A stretch of 64,000 nt of DNA, taken from Betaproteobacteria bacterium. GTDB lineage: Bacteria; Pseudomonadota; Gammaproteobacteria; Burkholderiales; SG8-39. A program made the position numbers and the translations under genes. Below, one piece after another: positions 41,691 to 51,030 of this stretch (its first letter is position 1; the number at the start of each line of letters is the position of its first letter). The stretch covers positions 91,110 to 155,109 of the forward strand of contig SCTY01000058.1 of the NCBI GenBank assembly GCA_004297625.1, in the 5' to 3' direction. The notes under the pieces are model-generated. The model was not told the origin of the DNA. It did no database searches and saw only the letters and a program-made list of their open reading frames with translations.

Positions 41691-43004
41691 CTACGACAGC
41701 GCGTTGACCGGCTGCGCGGGAATCGTGCGCTGAGGCGGAAAGCGCGCGCTGAAGCGGCTGCCCTTGCCGACCTCGCTCTCGATGTCGAGCGCGGCCTGGT
41801 GCCGGGCCAGCGTGTGCTTGACGATCGCGAGGCCGAGCCCCGTGCCGCCGGTTTCGCGCGAACGGCTGCGGTCGACGCGATAGAAGCGCTCGGTGATCCG
41901 CGGGAGGTGCTCGGGCGCGATGCCCGGTCCGGTGTCCTCCACGGCGAAGCTGGCGCCAGCGGGGCCGTCGCGCCAGACGAGCCGCACGCTGCCTCCCGCC
42001 GGGGTGTAGCGCACCGCGTTGCTGAGCAGGTTGCCGAACGCGCTCGCCAGCTCGGTCTCCGAGCCGAGCAGGTCGAGGGACGGCGTTCCCTCGAGAGAAA
42101 TCGCGTGGCGGCCGCGCGAGAGCGCAGCGGCGTCGGCGCGCAGCCGCTCGAGCAGCGGCGCGACCGGCACTCGCTCCAGGGGCGGCGGCGGCGCAGACTC
42201 GAGCACCGAGAGCGCCAGCAGGTCGTCGATGATGCGATGCATGCGGCCCGCCTGCTCGCCCATCATGGCGAGGTAATCGCGCACGCGCTGCGGATCGAGC
42301 CTCAGCTCGCGCACCGTCTCCAGAAATCCGACGAGCACCGTGAGCGGCGTGCGCAGCTCGTGCGACACGTTGGCGACGAAATCGCGCCGCATGGTCTCGA
42401 CGCGTTCCGCCTGGGTGACGTCGCGGGCGAGCATCAGCTTCTGCTCGTTCCCGTAGGGAATGAGCTGGATGGAGAGCACGATGCCGCGGGAGGCCGGCAC
42501 GCGCACGGCCCGCGGCCCGTCCTCGCCGTACGCCGCAAGGTACTCGATGAACGACGGCTCGCGCACCAGGTTGGTGATCGGCCGGCCGACGTCGGCGCGC
42601 GGGTCGAGGTCCAGCATCACGGCAGCGTTGTCGTTGCACCACTCGATGCAGTGGTGCGCGTCGAGCAGCACGACGCCCTCGGGCATGGCGTGCGCCGCAC
42701 GGCGAAAGCGCACCAGCGCCTCCGCAAGCTCGCTCTGCCTGCCAGAGGCCTGGCGCGCGTAGCGGTGCAGGCCGGAGAGCACCGCCTCCCAGCTGCCGGT
42801 GCCTTCGGGCACGCTTCCGGGCTCGGGACGCGCGAGCCAGCGGGCGAGGCGCGCGAGATGGCGCGCATGGTGCCCGAGGAACGCCGCCAGCACGAAAGCG
42901 GCCGTCGCCCAGCCCCAGGCGGCGCCGGCAAGGAGGGCGACGAGCGAGCCGCAGAATGCGGCGACGAGGAATGCGGCCGCGGTGCTGCGATAGACCGGGT
43001 TCAA
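41691..43004 (-). CDS. phoR: Phosphate-regulon sensor histidine kinase PhoR
   Basis: A 437-residue membrane kinase. Two N-terminal helices are at about 10-45, then a PAS domain (HAMPEGVVLLDAHHCIEWCN, about 105-123), the H-box VSHELRTPL with His215, and N/G boxes (LLSNAVRYTP, DTGPGI, GTGLGLAIVKH). The TTG at 43004 overlaps the phoB stop (TTGA), and no ATG/GTG in frame gives a better start. It phosphorylates PhoB when phosphate is scarce. Confidence 0.93.
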   Translation of the reverse strand: MNPVYRSTAAAFLVAAFCGSLVALLAGAAWGWATAAFVLAAFLGHHARHLARLARWLARPEPGSVPEGTGSWEAVLSGLHRYARQASGRQSELAEALVRFRRAAHAMPEGVVLLDAHHCIEWCNDNAAVMLDLDPRADVGRPITNLVREPSFIEYLAAYGEDGPRAVRVPASRGIVLSIQLIPYGNEQKLMLARDVTQAERVETMRRDFVANVSHELRTPLTVLVGFLETVRELRLDPQRVRDYLAMMGEQAGRMHRIIDDLLALSVLESAPPPPLERVPVAPLLERLRADAAALSRGRHAISLEGTPSLDLLGSETELASAFGNLLSNAVRYTPAGGSVRLVWRDGPAGASFAVEDTGPGIAPEHLPRITERFYRVDRSRSRETGGTGLGLAIVKHTLARHQAALDIESEVGKGSRFSARFPPQRTIPAQPVNALS

Positions 43005-43687
43005 GCGGTGCGCAGCCCGTACCCCGTGCCGCGCACGGTATCGATCAGCCGATCGTGTCCGGTGGGCTCGAGCGCCTTGCGCAGCCGGCGGATATGCACG
43101 TCCACCGTGCGCTCCTCGATATAGACGTGGTCGCCCCAGACCTGGTCGAGGAGCTGGGCGCGTGAATAGACGCGGCCGGGGTGCGTCAGCAGGAAATGCA
43201 GCAGCTTGAACTCCGCGGGCGAAAGCGAGATGCGCTCGGCTCCGGCGCTCACCCGGTGGGTTGCCGGGTCGAGGCGCAGCCCTTCGACCTCGACGGCTTC
43301 GCCGGAAAGCTGCGGCGCGCGCCGGCGCAGGACCGCCTTGATGCGTGCGTTGAGCTCCCTCGGCGAAAAAGGCTTCGTCAAATAGTCGTCCGCGCCCGCC
43401 TCGAGGCCGGAAATCTTGTCGTTCTCCATTGCGCGCGCGGTGAGCATGAGGATCGGCAGGTCGCGCGTGCGCTCGTCGCCGCGCAGCCGGCGCGCCAATG
43501 ACAGCCCCGACTCGCCGGGCAGCATCCAGTCGAGGAGGACCACGTCGGGCAGCGCGGCACGGATCGCCGCCTCGGCCTCCTCGGCGCTTGCCGCGCGGCG
43601 CACGCGATGGCCCGCGTGCTCGAGGTTGACGGCGAGGAGCTCCTGGATCTGCGGCTCGTCTTCGACTACGAGGACGTTGGCGCTCAT
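43001..43687 (-). CDS. phoB: Phosphate response regulator PhoB
   Basis: A 228-residue OmpR-type regulator. The receiver has an acidic pocket around VVEDEP (residues 7-12), Asp53 (LLDWMLPGESG) and Lys in LTKPFSPREL. The winged helix ends TVDVHIRRLRKAL...TVRGTGYGL. It binds Pho boxes and activates pst genes. It lies 5 bp after phoU. Confidence 0.95.
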   Translation of the reverse strand: MSANVLVVEDEPQIQELLAVNLEHAGHRVRRAASAEEAEAAIRAALPDVVLLDWMLPGESGLSLARRLRGDERTRDLPILMLTARAMENDKISGLEAGADDYLTKPFSPRELNARIKAVLRRRAPQLSGEAVEVEGLRLDPATHRVSAGAERISLSPAEFKLLHFLLTHPGRVYSRAQLLDQVWGDHVYIEERTVDVHIRRLRKALEPTGHDRLIDTVRGTGYGLRTA

Positions 43688-43692
43688 TGCCG

Positions 43693-44424
43693 CTACGCCG
43701 GGTTGCCGGTCTCCTCGCGCGCGGCGCTCGCCGTATGCCGCACGTCGGTGCCTTTGACGATGTAGATGACGTACTCGGCCATGTTCTTCGCGTGATCGCC
43801 CATGCGCTCGATCGCCTTGGCGACCCAGACAATCTCGAGCGCGGTCGTGATGGTGCGGGGGTCTTCCATCATGTAGGTGACGAGCTGGCGCAGCACCGAG
43901 CGGAACTCGCTGTCGATGGCCGCGTCCTGGCGAATCACCTCGGCGGCCGCATTGACGTCGAGCCGCGCGAAGGCGTCGAGCGCCCGGCGCAGCATCGACA
44001 ACGCCACCTCGGCGGTATGGCGCACGTCGACGCCGCGCATGGCGGCGGCGCCGCCTTCACGCTCATGGATGCTCTTCGCCATGCGCGCGATCTTCTGCGC
44101 CTCGTCGCCGATGCGCTCGAGATCGGTCACCGTCTTGGTGATGGCGAAAATCAGGCGCAGGTCGCTTGCCGCCGGCTGGCGCTTGACGATGACGTGGCTG
44201 CAGTCCCCGTCGAGAGCGACTTCCAGGCCGTTGACGCGATGATCGGTGACGATGACGTCGTCGAGCAGCGCGCGGTCGCCGCTCGCGAAGCCCTCGAGCG
44301 CGCGGCGGATCTGCGACTCCACGAGCCCGCCCATTTCCAGGACGCGCGAGCGGATCGATTCCAGCTCGGCGTCGAATTGCTTGGAAAGGTGCTCGCTCAC
44401 GCTCGTCTCGCTTATAGGCTTCAT
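43693..44424 (-). CDS. phoU: Phosphate-transport accessory protein PhoU
   Basis: A 243-residue all-helical protein with two PhoU repeats: LESQIRRALEGFASGDRALLDDV, then DEAQKIARMAKS near 105 and the second repeat ending RMGDHAKNMAEYVIYI. The E/DxxxD metal motifs are present. It couples the Pst transporter to PhoR. Here it heads a phoU-phoB-phoR operon divergent from pst, a different order from E. coli where phoU ends the pst operon. Confidence 0.95.
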   Translation of the reverse strand: MKPISETSVSEHLSKQFDAELESIRSRVLEMGGLVESQIRRALEGFASGDRALLDDVIVTDHRVNGLEVALDGDCSHVIVKRQPAASDLRLIFAITKTVTDLERIGDEAQKIARMAKSIHEREGGAAAMRGVDVRHTAEVALSMLRRALDAFARLDVNAAAEVIRQDAAIDSEFRSVLRQLVTYMMEDPRTITTALEIVWVAKAIERMGDHAKNMAEYVIYIVKGTDVRHTASAAREETGNPA

Positions 44425-44425
44425 T

Positions 44426-44441
44426 ATGACAAATCCATGAC
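44426..44441. promoter_or_regulatory. Pho-box-like repeat
   Basis: ATGAC occurs at 44426-44430 and 44437-44441, an 11-bp period; the reverse strand reads GTCAT-N6-GTCAT, the core of a PhoB box. More ATGAC/GTCAT copies are at 44477 and 44507. The block lies between the divergent phoU and pstS starts. Confidence 0.45.
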
Positions 44442-44576
44442 CTGGGCGAAGGCTATCGACGGCGCGTTACCATTCCATGACCGCGCGCTGCAGGGGTCGC
44501 AGCGTGGTCATGAAACGGAAACATCGGCGTCCTAGGCTGCGAGCCGCATATGGACCGCCAACAGGAGACCCTGAAG

Positions 44577-45617
44577 ATGTTGAGACGACTGATGAGCGCG
44601 GCTGCCCTCGCGGCCGCGTCGGCTGCGACTCCGGCACTCGCCGCGGACCTCACCGGCGCCGGCGCCACCTTCCCGTACCCGATTTATGCCAAGTGGGCCG
44701 ACGCCTACAGGAAGGAGACCGGCGTGGGGCTCAACTACCAGTCGATCGGCTCCGGCGGCGGCATCAAGCAGATCAATGCCAGAACGGTGGATTTCGGCGC
44801 TTCCGACATGCCGCTCAAGCCCGAGGAGCTCGACAAGTCCGGCCTGTTGCAGTTTCCGACGGTGATCGGCGGGGATGTGCCCGTGGTCAATCTCAAGGGC
44901 GTGGCGCCGGGGCAGCTAAAGCTCACGGGGGAAGCGCTCGCCGACATCTATCTCGGCAAGGTCAAGCGCTGGAACGACCCGGCGATCGCCAATCTCAACC
45001 CCGGCCTGAACCTGCCCGCGACGGCGATCAGCGTGGTGCACCGCTCGGACGGCTCGGGAACGACCTTCATCTGGACGAACTACCTCTCCAAGGTCAGCGC
45101 CGAGTGGAAGTCGAAAGTCGGCGAGGGCACCTCGGTCAACTGGCCCACGGGCGTCGGCGGCAAGGGCAACGAGGGCGTTGCCTCCTACGTGCAGCGCATC
45201 GCCGGGTCGATCGGCTACGTCGAGTACGCCTACGTCAAGCAGAACAAAATGGCCTACGCGCTCGTCAGGAACCGCGAGGGGCAATTCGTCGCGCCCAACG
45301 CCGAGGCGTTCCAGGCGGCGGCCGCGGGAGCCGACTGGCAGAAGGCGCCCGCGATGTACCTGATCCTGACCGATGCCCCCGGGAAGAACGCGTGGCCGAT
45401 CGCCGGCGCGACCTTCATCCTGATGCGCAAGACGCAGGACAAGCCGCAGAACGCGAGGGAAGTGCTGAAGTTCTTCAGCTGGGCCTACAGCAAGGGCGAC
45501 GCCATGGCCGAGCAGCTCGACTATGTGCCGATGCCGGACAAGGTTGTCGATCTCATCCAGGCGAGCTGGAAGCGCCAGCTCAAGGACGGCTCGGGCAAGC
45601 CGATCTACGCGAACTGA
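44577..45617 (+). CDS. pstS: Phosphate ABC transporter binding protein PstS
   Basis: A 346-residue receptor. The signal peptide ends at ALAA (about 1-22), then DLTGAGATFPYPIYAKW and the phosphate-site residues in GSGGGIKQINARTVDFGASD and HRSDGSGTTF. The ATG at 44577 follows AGGAGA by 9 bp; an ATG nine codons earlier lacks a site. It captures phosphate for PstCAB. Confidence 0.95.
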   Translation: MLRRLMSAAALAAASAATPALAADLTGAGATFPYPIYAKWADAYRKETGVGLNYQSIGSGGGIKQINARTVDFGASDMPLKPEELDKSGLLQFPTVIGGDVPVVNLKGVAPGQLKLTGEALADIYLGKVKRWNDPAIANLNPGLNLPATAISVVHRSDGSGTTFIWTNYLSKVSAEWKSKVGEGTSVNWPTGVGGKGNEGVASYVQRIAGSIGYVEYAYVKQNKMAYALVRNREGQFVAPNAEAFQAAAAGADWQKAPAMYLILTDAPGKNAWPIAGATFILMRKTQDKPQNAREVLKFFSWAYSKGDAMAEQLDYVPMPDKVVDLIQASWKRQLKDGSGKPIYAN

Positions 45618-45651
45618 GCCGCCGCGTTCGTTTAGAATCGGCGAGGCTCGA

Positions 45652-46665
45652 GTGAGCGCCGTCCTGCCCATCAGCGAATCCGCCAACGTCGAAGAACTCG
45701 CCAGCGCGACGCCGCCCGGCCCGCGCCGGTTGCGCCACGCGCCGTGGATGGAGGCGGCGTTCGAGCACCTGACGCGGCTTTTTGCCCTGCTGGTGTTCAG
45801 CCTGCTCGCGGCGATCCTGGTTTCGCTGGTCCTCGGCAGCCGGCTGTCGCTGGAGAAATACGGCCTGGGCTTTCTCGCCAGCGCCGCATGGGACCCGGTG
45901 CAGGAAGACTTCGGCGCGCTCGTGCCGATCTACGGCACGCTCGCCACTTCGCTCATCGCCATGCTGATCGGCATCCCGGTGAGCTTCGGCATCGCGCTGT
46001 TCCTCACCGAGCTTGCGCCGGCGTGGCTGAAGCGCCCGCTCGGCACCGCGATCGAGCTGCTCGCGGCGATCCCTTCGATCATCTACGGCATGTGGGGGCT
46101 CTTCGTCTTCACGCCGATCTTCCAGGCGCACCTGCAGCCGGCGCTCGTGGACTCGCTCGGCTCGATTCCCGGCCTCGGCGCGCTCTTCGAGGGGCCGCCG
46201 CTCGGCATCGGCATGCTCACCGCGGGGCTCATCCTTTCGATCATGGTCATCCCGTTCATCACCGCGGTGATGCGCGACGTATTCGAGCTGGTGCCGCCGC
46301 TGCTCAAGGAGTCGGCCTACGGGTTGGGCGCGACCACCTGGGAAGTCGTCTGGCGCGTGGTGCTGCCCTACACCAAAGTCGGGGTGATCGGCGGCGTCAT
46401 GCTCGGCCTCGGACGCGCGCTCGGCGAGACCATGGCGGTCACGTTCGTCATCGGCAACGCGCACCAGCTCGCCGTGTCGCTGATGGCGCCGGGCAACAGC
46501 ATCGCCTCCGCTCTCGCCAACGAGTTCACCGAGGCGGTGGGCGACCTCTATTTCTCGGCGCTGATCGAGCTCGGGCTCATTCTTTTCCTCATCACGACCA
46601 TCGTGCTGGCACTGTCGAAGCTCCTGCTCATGCAGCTCGCGCGGCGCGAAGGGGCGCGCACATGA
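45652..46665 (+). CDS. pstC: Phosphate ABC transporter permease PstC
   Basis: A 337-residue permease with about six to seven helices. The conserved cytoplasmic loop is KESAYGLGATTWEVVWRVV (EAA loop). It starts with GTG at 45652; the longer frame overlaps pstS in another frame. It is coupled by ATGA to pstA. Confidence 0.94.
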   Translation: MSAVLPISESANVEELASATPPGPRRLRHAPWMEAAFEHLTRLFALLVFSLLAAILVSLVLGSRLSLEKYGLGFLASAAWDPVQEDFGALVPIYGTLATSLIAMLIGIPVSFGIALFLTELAPAWLKRPLGTAIELLAAIPSIIYGMWGLFVFTPIFQAHLQPALVDSLGSIPGLGALFEGPPLGIGMLTAGLILSIMVIPFITAVMRDVFELVPPLLKESAYGLGATTWEVVWRVVLPYTKVGVIGGVMLGLGRALGETMAVTFVIGNAHQLAVSLMAPGNSIASALANEFTEAVGDLYFSALIELGLILFLITTIVLALSKLLLMQLARREGART

Positions 46666-47498
46666 ATGCGCGCTACCGCGCGCGCAAGGCGGTCAACGGC
46701 CTGATGCTCGCCGTGTCGACGCTCGCGCTCGCCTTCGGGCTTTTCTGGCTGGTGTGGATCCTTGGCACCCTCCTCTACGAGGGCGGCTACGCGCTGCTGC
46801 AGGCGACGCTTTACTACCGGATGACGCCGCCCCCCGGCGAGGACGGCGGTCTCGCCAACGCGATTGCCGGCAGCGCCGTGCTCGTCGTCATGGCCACCGT
46901 GATCGGCACGCCCGTCGGCATCCTCGCCGGCACCTATCTCGCGGAGTACGGCAAGCAAAGCCGGCTCGCCTCGGCGACGCGCTTCCTCAACGACGTGCTG
47001 CTTTCGGCGCCTTCGATCGTCATCGGCCTTTTCATCTATTCCGTCTACGTCGCGCAGGTGAGGCATTTTTCGGGCTGGGCGGGCGCGCTGGCCCTCGCGC
47101 TGATCGTCGTGCCGGTGGTGGTGCGCACCACCGACGACATGCTGCGGCTCGTGCCGAACAGCCTGCGTGAAGCGGCCGTCGCGCTCGGCTGCCCGACATG
47201 GAAGATGGTCCTGCGGGTGAGCTACCGTGCCGCGCGATCCGGCATCGTGACGGGCGCGCTGCTCGCGGTGGCGCGCATCAGCGGCGAGACGGCGCCGCTG
47301 CTCTTCACCGCGCTCAACAACCAGTTCTGGTCGCTCGATCTCAACCGGCCCATGTCGAACCTGCCCACCGTGATCTTCCAGTTCGCCATGAGCCCCTACG
47401 AGGACTGGCACCGGCTGGCGTGGGGCGGAGCGGCGCTCATCACGCTGACGGTGCTCGCGCTCAACATCATCGCGCGGCTCGCCTTCCGGAAGGACTGA
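46662..47498 (+). CDS. pstA: Phosphate ABC transporter permease PstA
   Basis: A 278-residue permease. The EAA loop is REAAVALGCPTWKMVLRV, followed by RISGETAPLLFTALNN, a typical PstA signature. It has about six helices. It pairs with PstC as the channel. Confidence 0.95.
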   Translation: MNARYRARKAVNGLMLAVSTLALAFGLFWLVWILGTLLYEGGYALLQATLYYRMTPPPGEDGGLANAIAGSAVLVVMATVIGTPVGILAGTYLAEYGKQSRLASATRFLNDVLLSAPSIVIGLFIYSVYVAQVRHFSGWAGALALALIVVPVVVRTTDDMLRLVPNSLREAAVALGCPTWKMVLRVSYRAARSGIVTGALLAVARISGETAPLLFTALNNQFWSLDLNRPMSNLPTVIFQFAMSPYEDWHRLAWGGAALITLTVLALNIIARLAFRKD

Positions 47499-47502
47499 CG
47501 CC

Positions 47503-48315
47503 ATGGCCATCATCCGCACCGCGATACGCTCCGCGCGGCCGGCCGAGGACCCGGCCGGGCTGCCGGCGAAGCTGCGCGTAAGGAATCTGAATTTCTTCTA
47601 CGGCGGCTACCAGGCGCTGCAAGACATCACGCTCGACATTCCAGAGAACCGCGTGACCGCGTTCATCGGTCCTTCGGGGTGCGGCAAGTCGACGCTGCTG
47701 CGCACGTTCAACCGGATGTATTCGCTGTACCCCGATCAGCGGGCGGAAGGCGAAGTCATCCTGGACGATGTCAACGTGCTCGCGATGAAGCGCGACCTGC
47801 CGCTCGTGCGCGCGAAGATCGGCATGGTGTTCCAGAAGCCGACGCCCTTCCCGATGTCGATCTACGACAACATCGCTTTCGGCGTGCGCCTGTTCGAGAA
47901 GCTCGGCAAACGCGCGATGGACGAGCGCGTCGAATGGGCGCTGACCCGCGCCGCGCTCTGGGACGAAGTGAGAGGCAAGCTCGGCCAAAGCGGAGACAGC
48001 CTCTCCGGCGGGCAGCAGCAGCGCCTTTGCATCGCGCGCTGCATCGCCATCAAGCCCGAAGTGCTGCTCCTCGACGAGCCCTGCTCGGCGCTCGATCCCA
48101 TCTCCACCGCGCGCATCGAGGAGCTCATCACCGAGCTCAAGAACGACTACACGGTGATCATCGTCACGCACAACATGCAACAGGCGGCGCGCGTGTCGGA
48201 CTACACCGCCTATATGTATCTCGGTGAATTGATCGAGTTCGGCGACACCGACTCGCTCTTCATCAAGCCGCAGCGCAAGGAAACCGAGGACTACATCACC
48301 GGCCGCTTTGGCTAG
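47503..48315 (+). CDS. pstB: Phosphate ABC transporter ATPase PstB
   Basis: A 270-residue ATPase with Walker A GPSGCGKST (about residue 57), Q-loop VFQKPTPFPMSIYDN, signature LSGGQQQRLCIARC, Walker B VLLLDEPCSALDP and switch His in VTHNMQQA. The CSALDP Cys is unusually conserved in PstB. It energises phosphate uptake and ends the pst operon. Confidence 0.96.
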   Translation: MAIIRTAIRSARPAEDPAGLPAKLRVRNLNFFYGGYQALQDITLDIPENRVTAFIGPSGCGKSTLLRTFNRMYSLYPDQRAEGEVILDDVNVLAMKRDLPLVRAKIGMVFQKPTPFPMSIYDNIAFGVRLFEKLGKRAMDERVEWALTRAALWDEVRGKLGQSGDSLSGGQQQRLCIARCIAIKPEVLLLDEPCSALDPISTARIEELITELKNDYTVIIVTHNMQQAARVSDYTAYMYLGELIEFGDTDSLFIKPQRKETEDYITGRFG

Positions 48316-48368
48316 AATGCGGCGGCGGGCGCCGGGCTGGACGAAGACCTTCATTCAAGGAAGGGTTC

Positions 48369-49211
48369 ATGAAAAGGCTGCTCCTCGGGCTGATCGGCGC
48401 CGGCATCCAGCGCTCGCTGGCGCCGGCGCTGCACGAGGAAGAAGGCCGGCATCACGGCCTGCAGGTGCATTACCAGCTCGTGGATCTCGACGCCGCCGGC
48501 GTCGGGGTCGAAGTGCTGCCGGAACTCGTCCGGGCTGCGCATGCAATCGGCTTCGCCGGGTTCAACGTCACTTACCCGTGCAAGCAGCTCATCATTCCGC
48601 TTCTCGACTGCCTGTCCGATGAAGCGAGAGCCATCGGCGCGGTCAATACCGTGGTGCGCGACGCAAACCGCCTGGTCGGCCACAACACCGACGGATCGGG
48701 CTGGAGCTGGGGTTTTCGGCGCGCGCTGCCGCATGCCGATCTCGAGCGGGTCGTGCTGCTCGGCGCCGGCGGAGCGGGCTCCGCATGCGGCGATGCGGTG
48801 CTGCGCCTGGGTGCACAGGAGCTGGTCATCGTCGACAAGGATCGCGCGCGCGCCTGCGCGCTTGCTGCGCGGCTCAACGAACATTTGCCGGGCGATCGCG
48901 CCCGCGCGAGCACCGAGCTCGCCTCAGCGATCGCCGGCGCGAGCGGCCTCATACACGCGACGCCGACCGGAATGGCGGGCGCGCCCGGCATGCCGCTGCC
49001 GGAGGATTTGCTCCGTGCGGCGATGTGGGTCTCCGAGGTCGTCTACGTCCCGCTGGAGACGCCGCTTCTCAAAGCCGCGCGCCGCGCCGGCTGCGCCATT
49101 GTCGACGGCGGCCACATGAACGTCGGCCAGGCGGTCGACGCGTTCAAACTCTTCACGGGCGAAGACGCGGACGCCTCCCGCATGGAGAATCACTTCCGTA
49201 GGATGGTATGA
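48369..49211 (+). CDS. Shikimate-dehydrogenase-family (AroE-like) protein
   Basis: A 280-residue protein with the substrate domain (IQRSLAPALH near 13, FNVTYPCKQ about 63-71, with the catalytic Lys kept) and the NADP domain (LLGAGGAGSACGDAV about 132-146). HNTDGSGW follows the usual HNTD. The NVTYPCK form differs from NVTIPHK of housekeeping AroE and occurs in quinate/shikimate dehydrogenase-like subgroups (recollection). RBS AAGGAAGG precedes the ATG. It is coupled to the DsbA-like gene. Confidence 0.88.
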   Translation: MKRLLLGLIGAGIQRSLAPALHEEEGRHHGLQVHYQLVDLDAAGVGVEVLPELVRAAHAIGFAGFNVTYPCKQLIIPLLDCLSDEARAIGAVNTVVRDANRLVGHNTDGSGWSWGFRRALPHADLERVVLLGAGGAGSACGDAVLRLGAQELVIVDKDRARACALAARLNEHLPGDRARASTELASAIAGASGLIHATPTGMAGAPGMPLPEDLLRAAMWVSEVVYVPLETPLLKAARRAGCAIVDGGHMNVGQAVDAFKLFTGEDADASRMENHFRRMV

Positions 49212-49849
49212 CGAACAAGCTTCTTGTTGTTTCAGCGGTGGCGGGCGTCTTGATGATTGTCTTCGGCGCGCTCACCTATATCAGCGGGTCGGGAAAGCCG
49301 CCGCCGGTGGCCAACCAATCGGCGCTCGTTCGACCCTATTCGCCGACCTTCGGCGACGCGAGCGCCAAGGTGCACATCGTGGAGTTCTTCGATCCGGCAT
49401 GCGAGACCTGCCGCAGCTTCTACCCCTTCGTGAAGGAGATGATTGCGGCCAACCCGGGTCGGATCCGCCTTTCGATTCGCTATGCGCCGTTTCACCAGGG
49501 CTCGGACCAGATCGTCAAGGTCCTCGAAGCTTCGAGAAAACAGGGGAAATACTGGCAGACGCTGGAGGCCGTGCTCGCGGCTCAGCCGCAGTGGACGGTC
49601 AACCACACGGCACGGCTCGAGCTCGCGTGGAAGGCAATCGAAGGCGTGGGCCTTCGCATGCAGCAGCTCAAGGAGGACATGAATTCGCCCGAAATTGCAG
49701 GCGAAATCCGCCAGGACCTGCAGGATGCAGTGGCCTTGAACGTGACCCAGACGCCCGAGTTTTTCGTCAATGGCCGGCCGATGCCGAGCTTCGGCTACGA
49801 GCAATTGAAGACGCTCGTTGACGATGCTCTGCGCGAAGCCTACCGGTAG
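49208..49849 (+). CDS. DsbA-family thiol-disulfide protein, membrane-anchored
   Basis: A 213-residue protein. A single N-terminal helix (about 4-26) anchors it in the inner membrane with the domain outside. The thioredoxin-fold active site is CETC (FFDPACETCRSFYPF, about 60-72) and the cis-Pro is in TQTPEFFVNG near 180. The layout resembles suppressor-of-copper-sensitivity or DsbA-like oxidoreductases. It is coupled by ATGA to the AroE-like gene, an odd pairing. A CCGCG-AAC-CGCGG hairpin follows the stop without a T-run. Confidence 0.88.
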   Translation: MTNKLLVVSAVAGVLMIVFGALTYISGSGKPPPVANQSALVRPYSPTFGDASAKVHIVEFFDPACETCRSFYPFVKEMIAANPGRIRLSIRYAPFHQGSDQIVKVLEASRKQGKYWQTLEAVLAAQPQWTVNHTARLELAWKAIEGVGLRMQQLKEDMNSPEIAGEIRQDLQDAVALNVTQTPEFFVNGRPMPSFGYEQLKTLVDDALREAYR

Positions 49850-49870
49850 CCGCGAACCGCGGCGCAAGTC

Positions 49871-50836
49871 TCACAGCACTTCGCCTTTGAGCGCGCGCGG
49901 CCTGGGCTGCGCGTGACTCGTGTTCCTGAACGTTTCCCCGTCGAGGAATGCAAGCAGCCGGGCCAGTTCGCGTACGGCTATCTTGCGCACTTCCGCCGCG
50001 TCGAGCCCCGCCCAGTCGTAGAAGCCTTTGCCGGCATCGATACCGGTTTCCCCACGCTCGACGAGCGCTGCCGATAGCGGGTTCGGCGTGTTGTTGTGGA
50101 AAAGATGCGGGACGATGGCGCGCTGAGCGTCACGGTTCACCACCAGGCCGGCGATGTCCTTCTGCCGGATGAGCCCGTTCACGCGCATGCGCGGGCCGAG
50201 CATGCGCGCCACGGCGAAGTCGATGTCCTGCGCCGTGGCGATGCCGTTCGAAATCATCCAGTACGCCTCGTGCAGGAGCGCGTGCTGCAGGCGATTCACT
50301 ATGAAGCCGGCGACCGGCCGGTAGATCTTGAGCGGCAGCTTTCCGGTCCGCTGGAGCGCTTCGGCGGCCCGGTCGACGGCGCTGCGCGGAGTCGCCGGAC
50401 CCGCGGCAACCTCCACGATGGGAATCGACTCGGCAGGCATGTAGTAGTGAATGGCGATCAGCCGCTCCGGCCGCCGCAAGCCTTCCGCGAGCACGTTGAG
50501 GTCGAGGCCGGAGGTTCCCGTGGCGAGAAGGAAGTCCGCGTCGCCGTAGGCGGCCTCGATTTCGCGGAACACCGCACGCTTGGCGTCGACGTCCTCCGGG
50601 ACCAGCTCGAGGATGAGGTCCGGAGGACTCGCCGGCAGGCGCTCGATGAACTCGATACCGGGCCTCGAGCCCGCGAGCTTCGCGGCCCGGCTCGAGAGCA
50701 CGAGGGTTGGGAATCCGGCCGCGACGAACGTCTCCGCGATGCCGCGGCCCATGACGCCATAGCCCCAGATGAGGATATTGCGCAAAGGATTCCCCGCAGC
50801 CTCGGCCAAAGCTGCGCCAGGGCGCTCGGTGCTCAT
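49871..50836 (-). CDS. 3-hydroxyacyl-CoA-dehydrogenase-family NAD-binding protein
   Basis: A 321-residue enzyme with an N-terminal Rossmann motif GYGVMGRGIAETF (about 25-37), LVPED near 75, the His in IAIHYYMPAESIPIVEV (about 128-144) and the 3HCDH C-domain (RPVAGFIVNRLQHALLHEA). This resembles 3-hydroxybutyryl-CoA or L-gulonate/carnitine-type dehydrogenases. It is a single gene on the minus strand; its start is the ATG at 50836. Confidence 0.88.
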   Translation of the reverse strand: MSTERPGAALAEAAGNPLRNILIWGYGVMGRGIAETFVAAGFPTLVLSSRAAKLAGSRPGIEFIERLPASPPDLILELVPEDVDAKRAVFREIEAAYGDADFLLATGTSGLDLNVLAEGLRRPERLIAIHYYMPAESIPIVEVAAGPATPRSAVDRAAEALQRTGKLPLKIYRPVAGFIVNRLQHALLHEAYWMISNGIATAQDIDFAVARMLGPRMRVNGLIRQKDIAGLVVNRDAQRAIVPHLFHNNTPNPLSAALVERGETGIDAGKGFYDWAGLDAAEVRKIAVRELARLLAFLDGETFRNTSHAQPRPRALKGEVL

Positions 50837-50939
50837 GCTCCAGTTAGAGCTTCTTAGGAAGAGCCTTCTCTGGGCCGGATGCTAATCCGTTGGCGACGGG
50901 AAAACCAGTGAGCTAAAGTCGAAGCTTGAAAGGCAACGC

Positions 50940-51020
50940 ATGGATCCCGTAATCAACATCCACGAAGCGACATGGCGGCCGGGTGCGGCGGACCATTCGG
51001 CGCCGCGCCTGCGGAAATAG
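50940..51020 (+). other. Tiny open frame in the 194-bp gap
   Basis: A 26-codon frame MDPVINIHEATWRPGAADHS, preceded by GAAAGG 9 bp before the ATG and followed by the CocE-type gene 10 bp later. The N-terminus resembles the start of small cupin proteins, so it may be a truncated remnant or a leader peptide. Nothing else stands out from 50837 to 51030. Confidence 0.2.
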
Positions 51021-51030
51021 GAGCTCGCTG

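Noticed and set aside
49850..49862. CCGCG-AAC-CGCGG hairpin after the DsbA-like gene as terminator
   Set aside because: No T-run follows; palindromes of this kind are common in GC-rich DNA.
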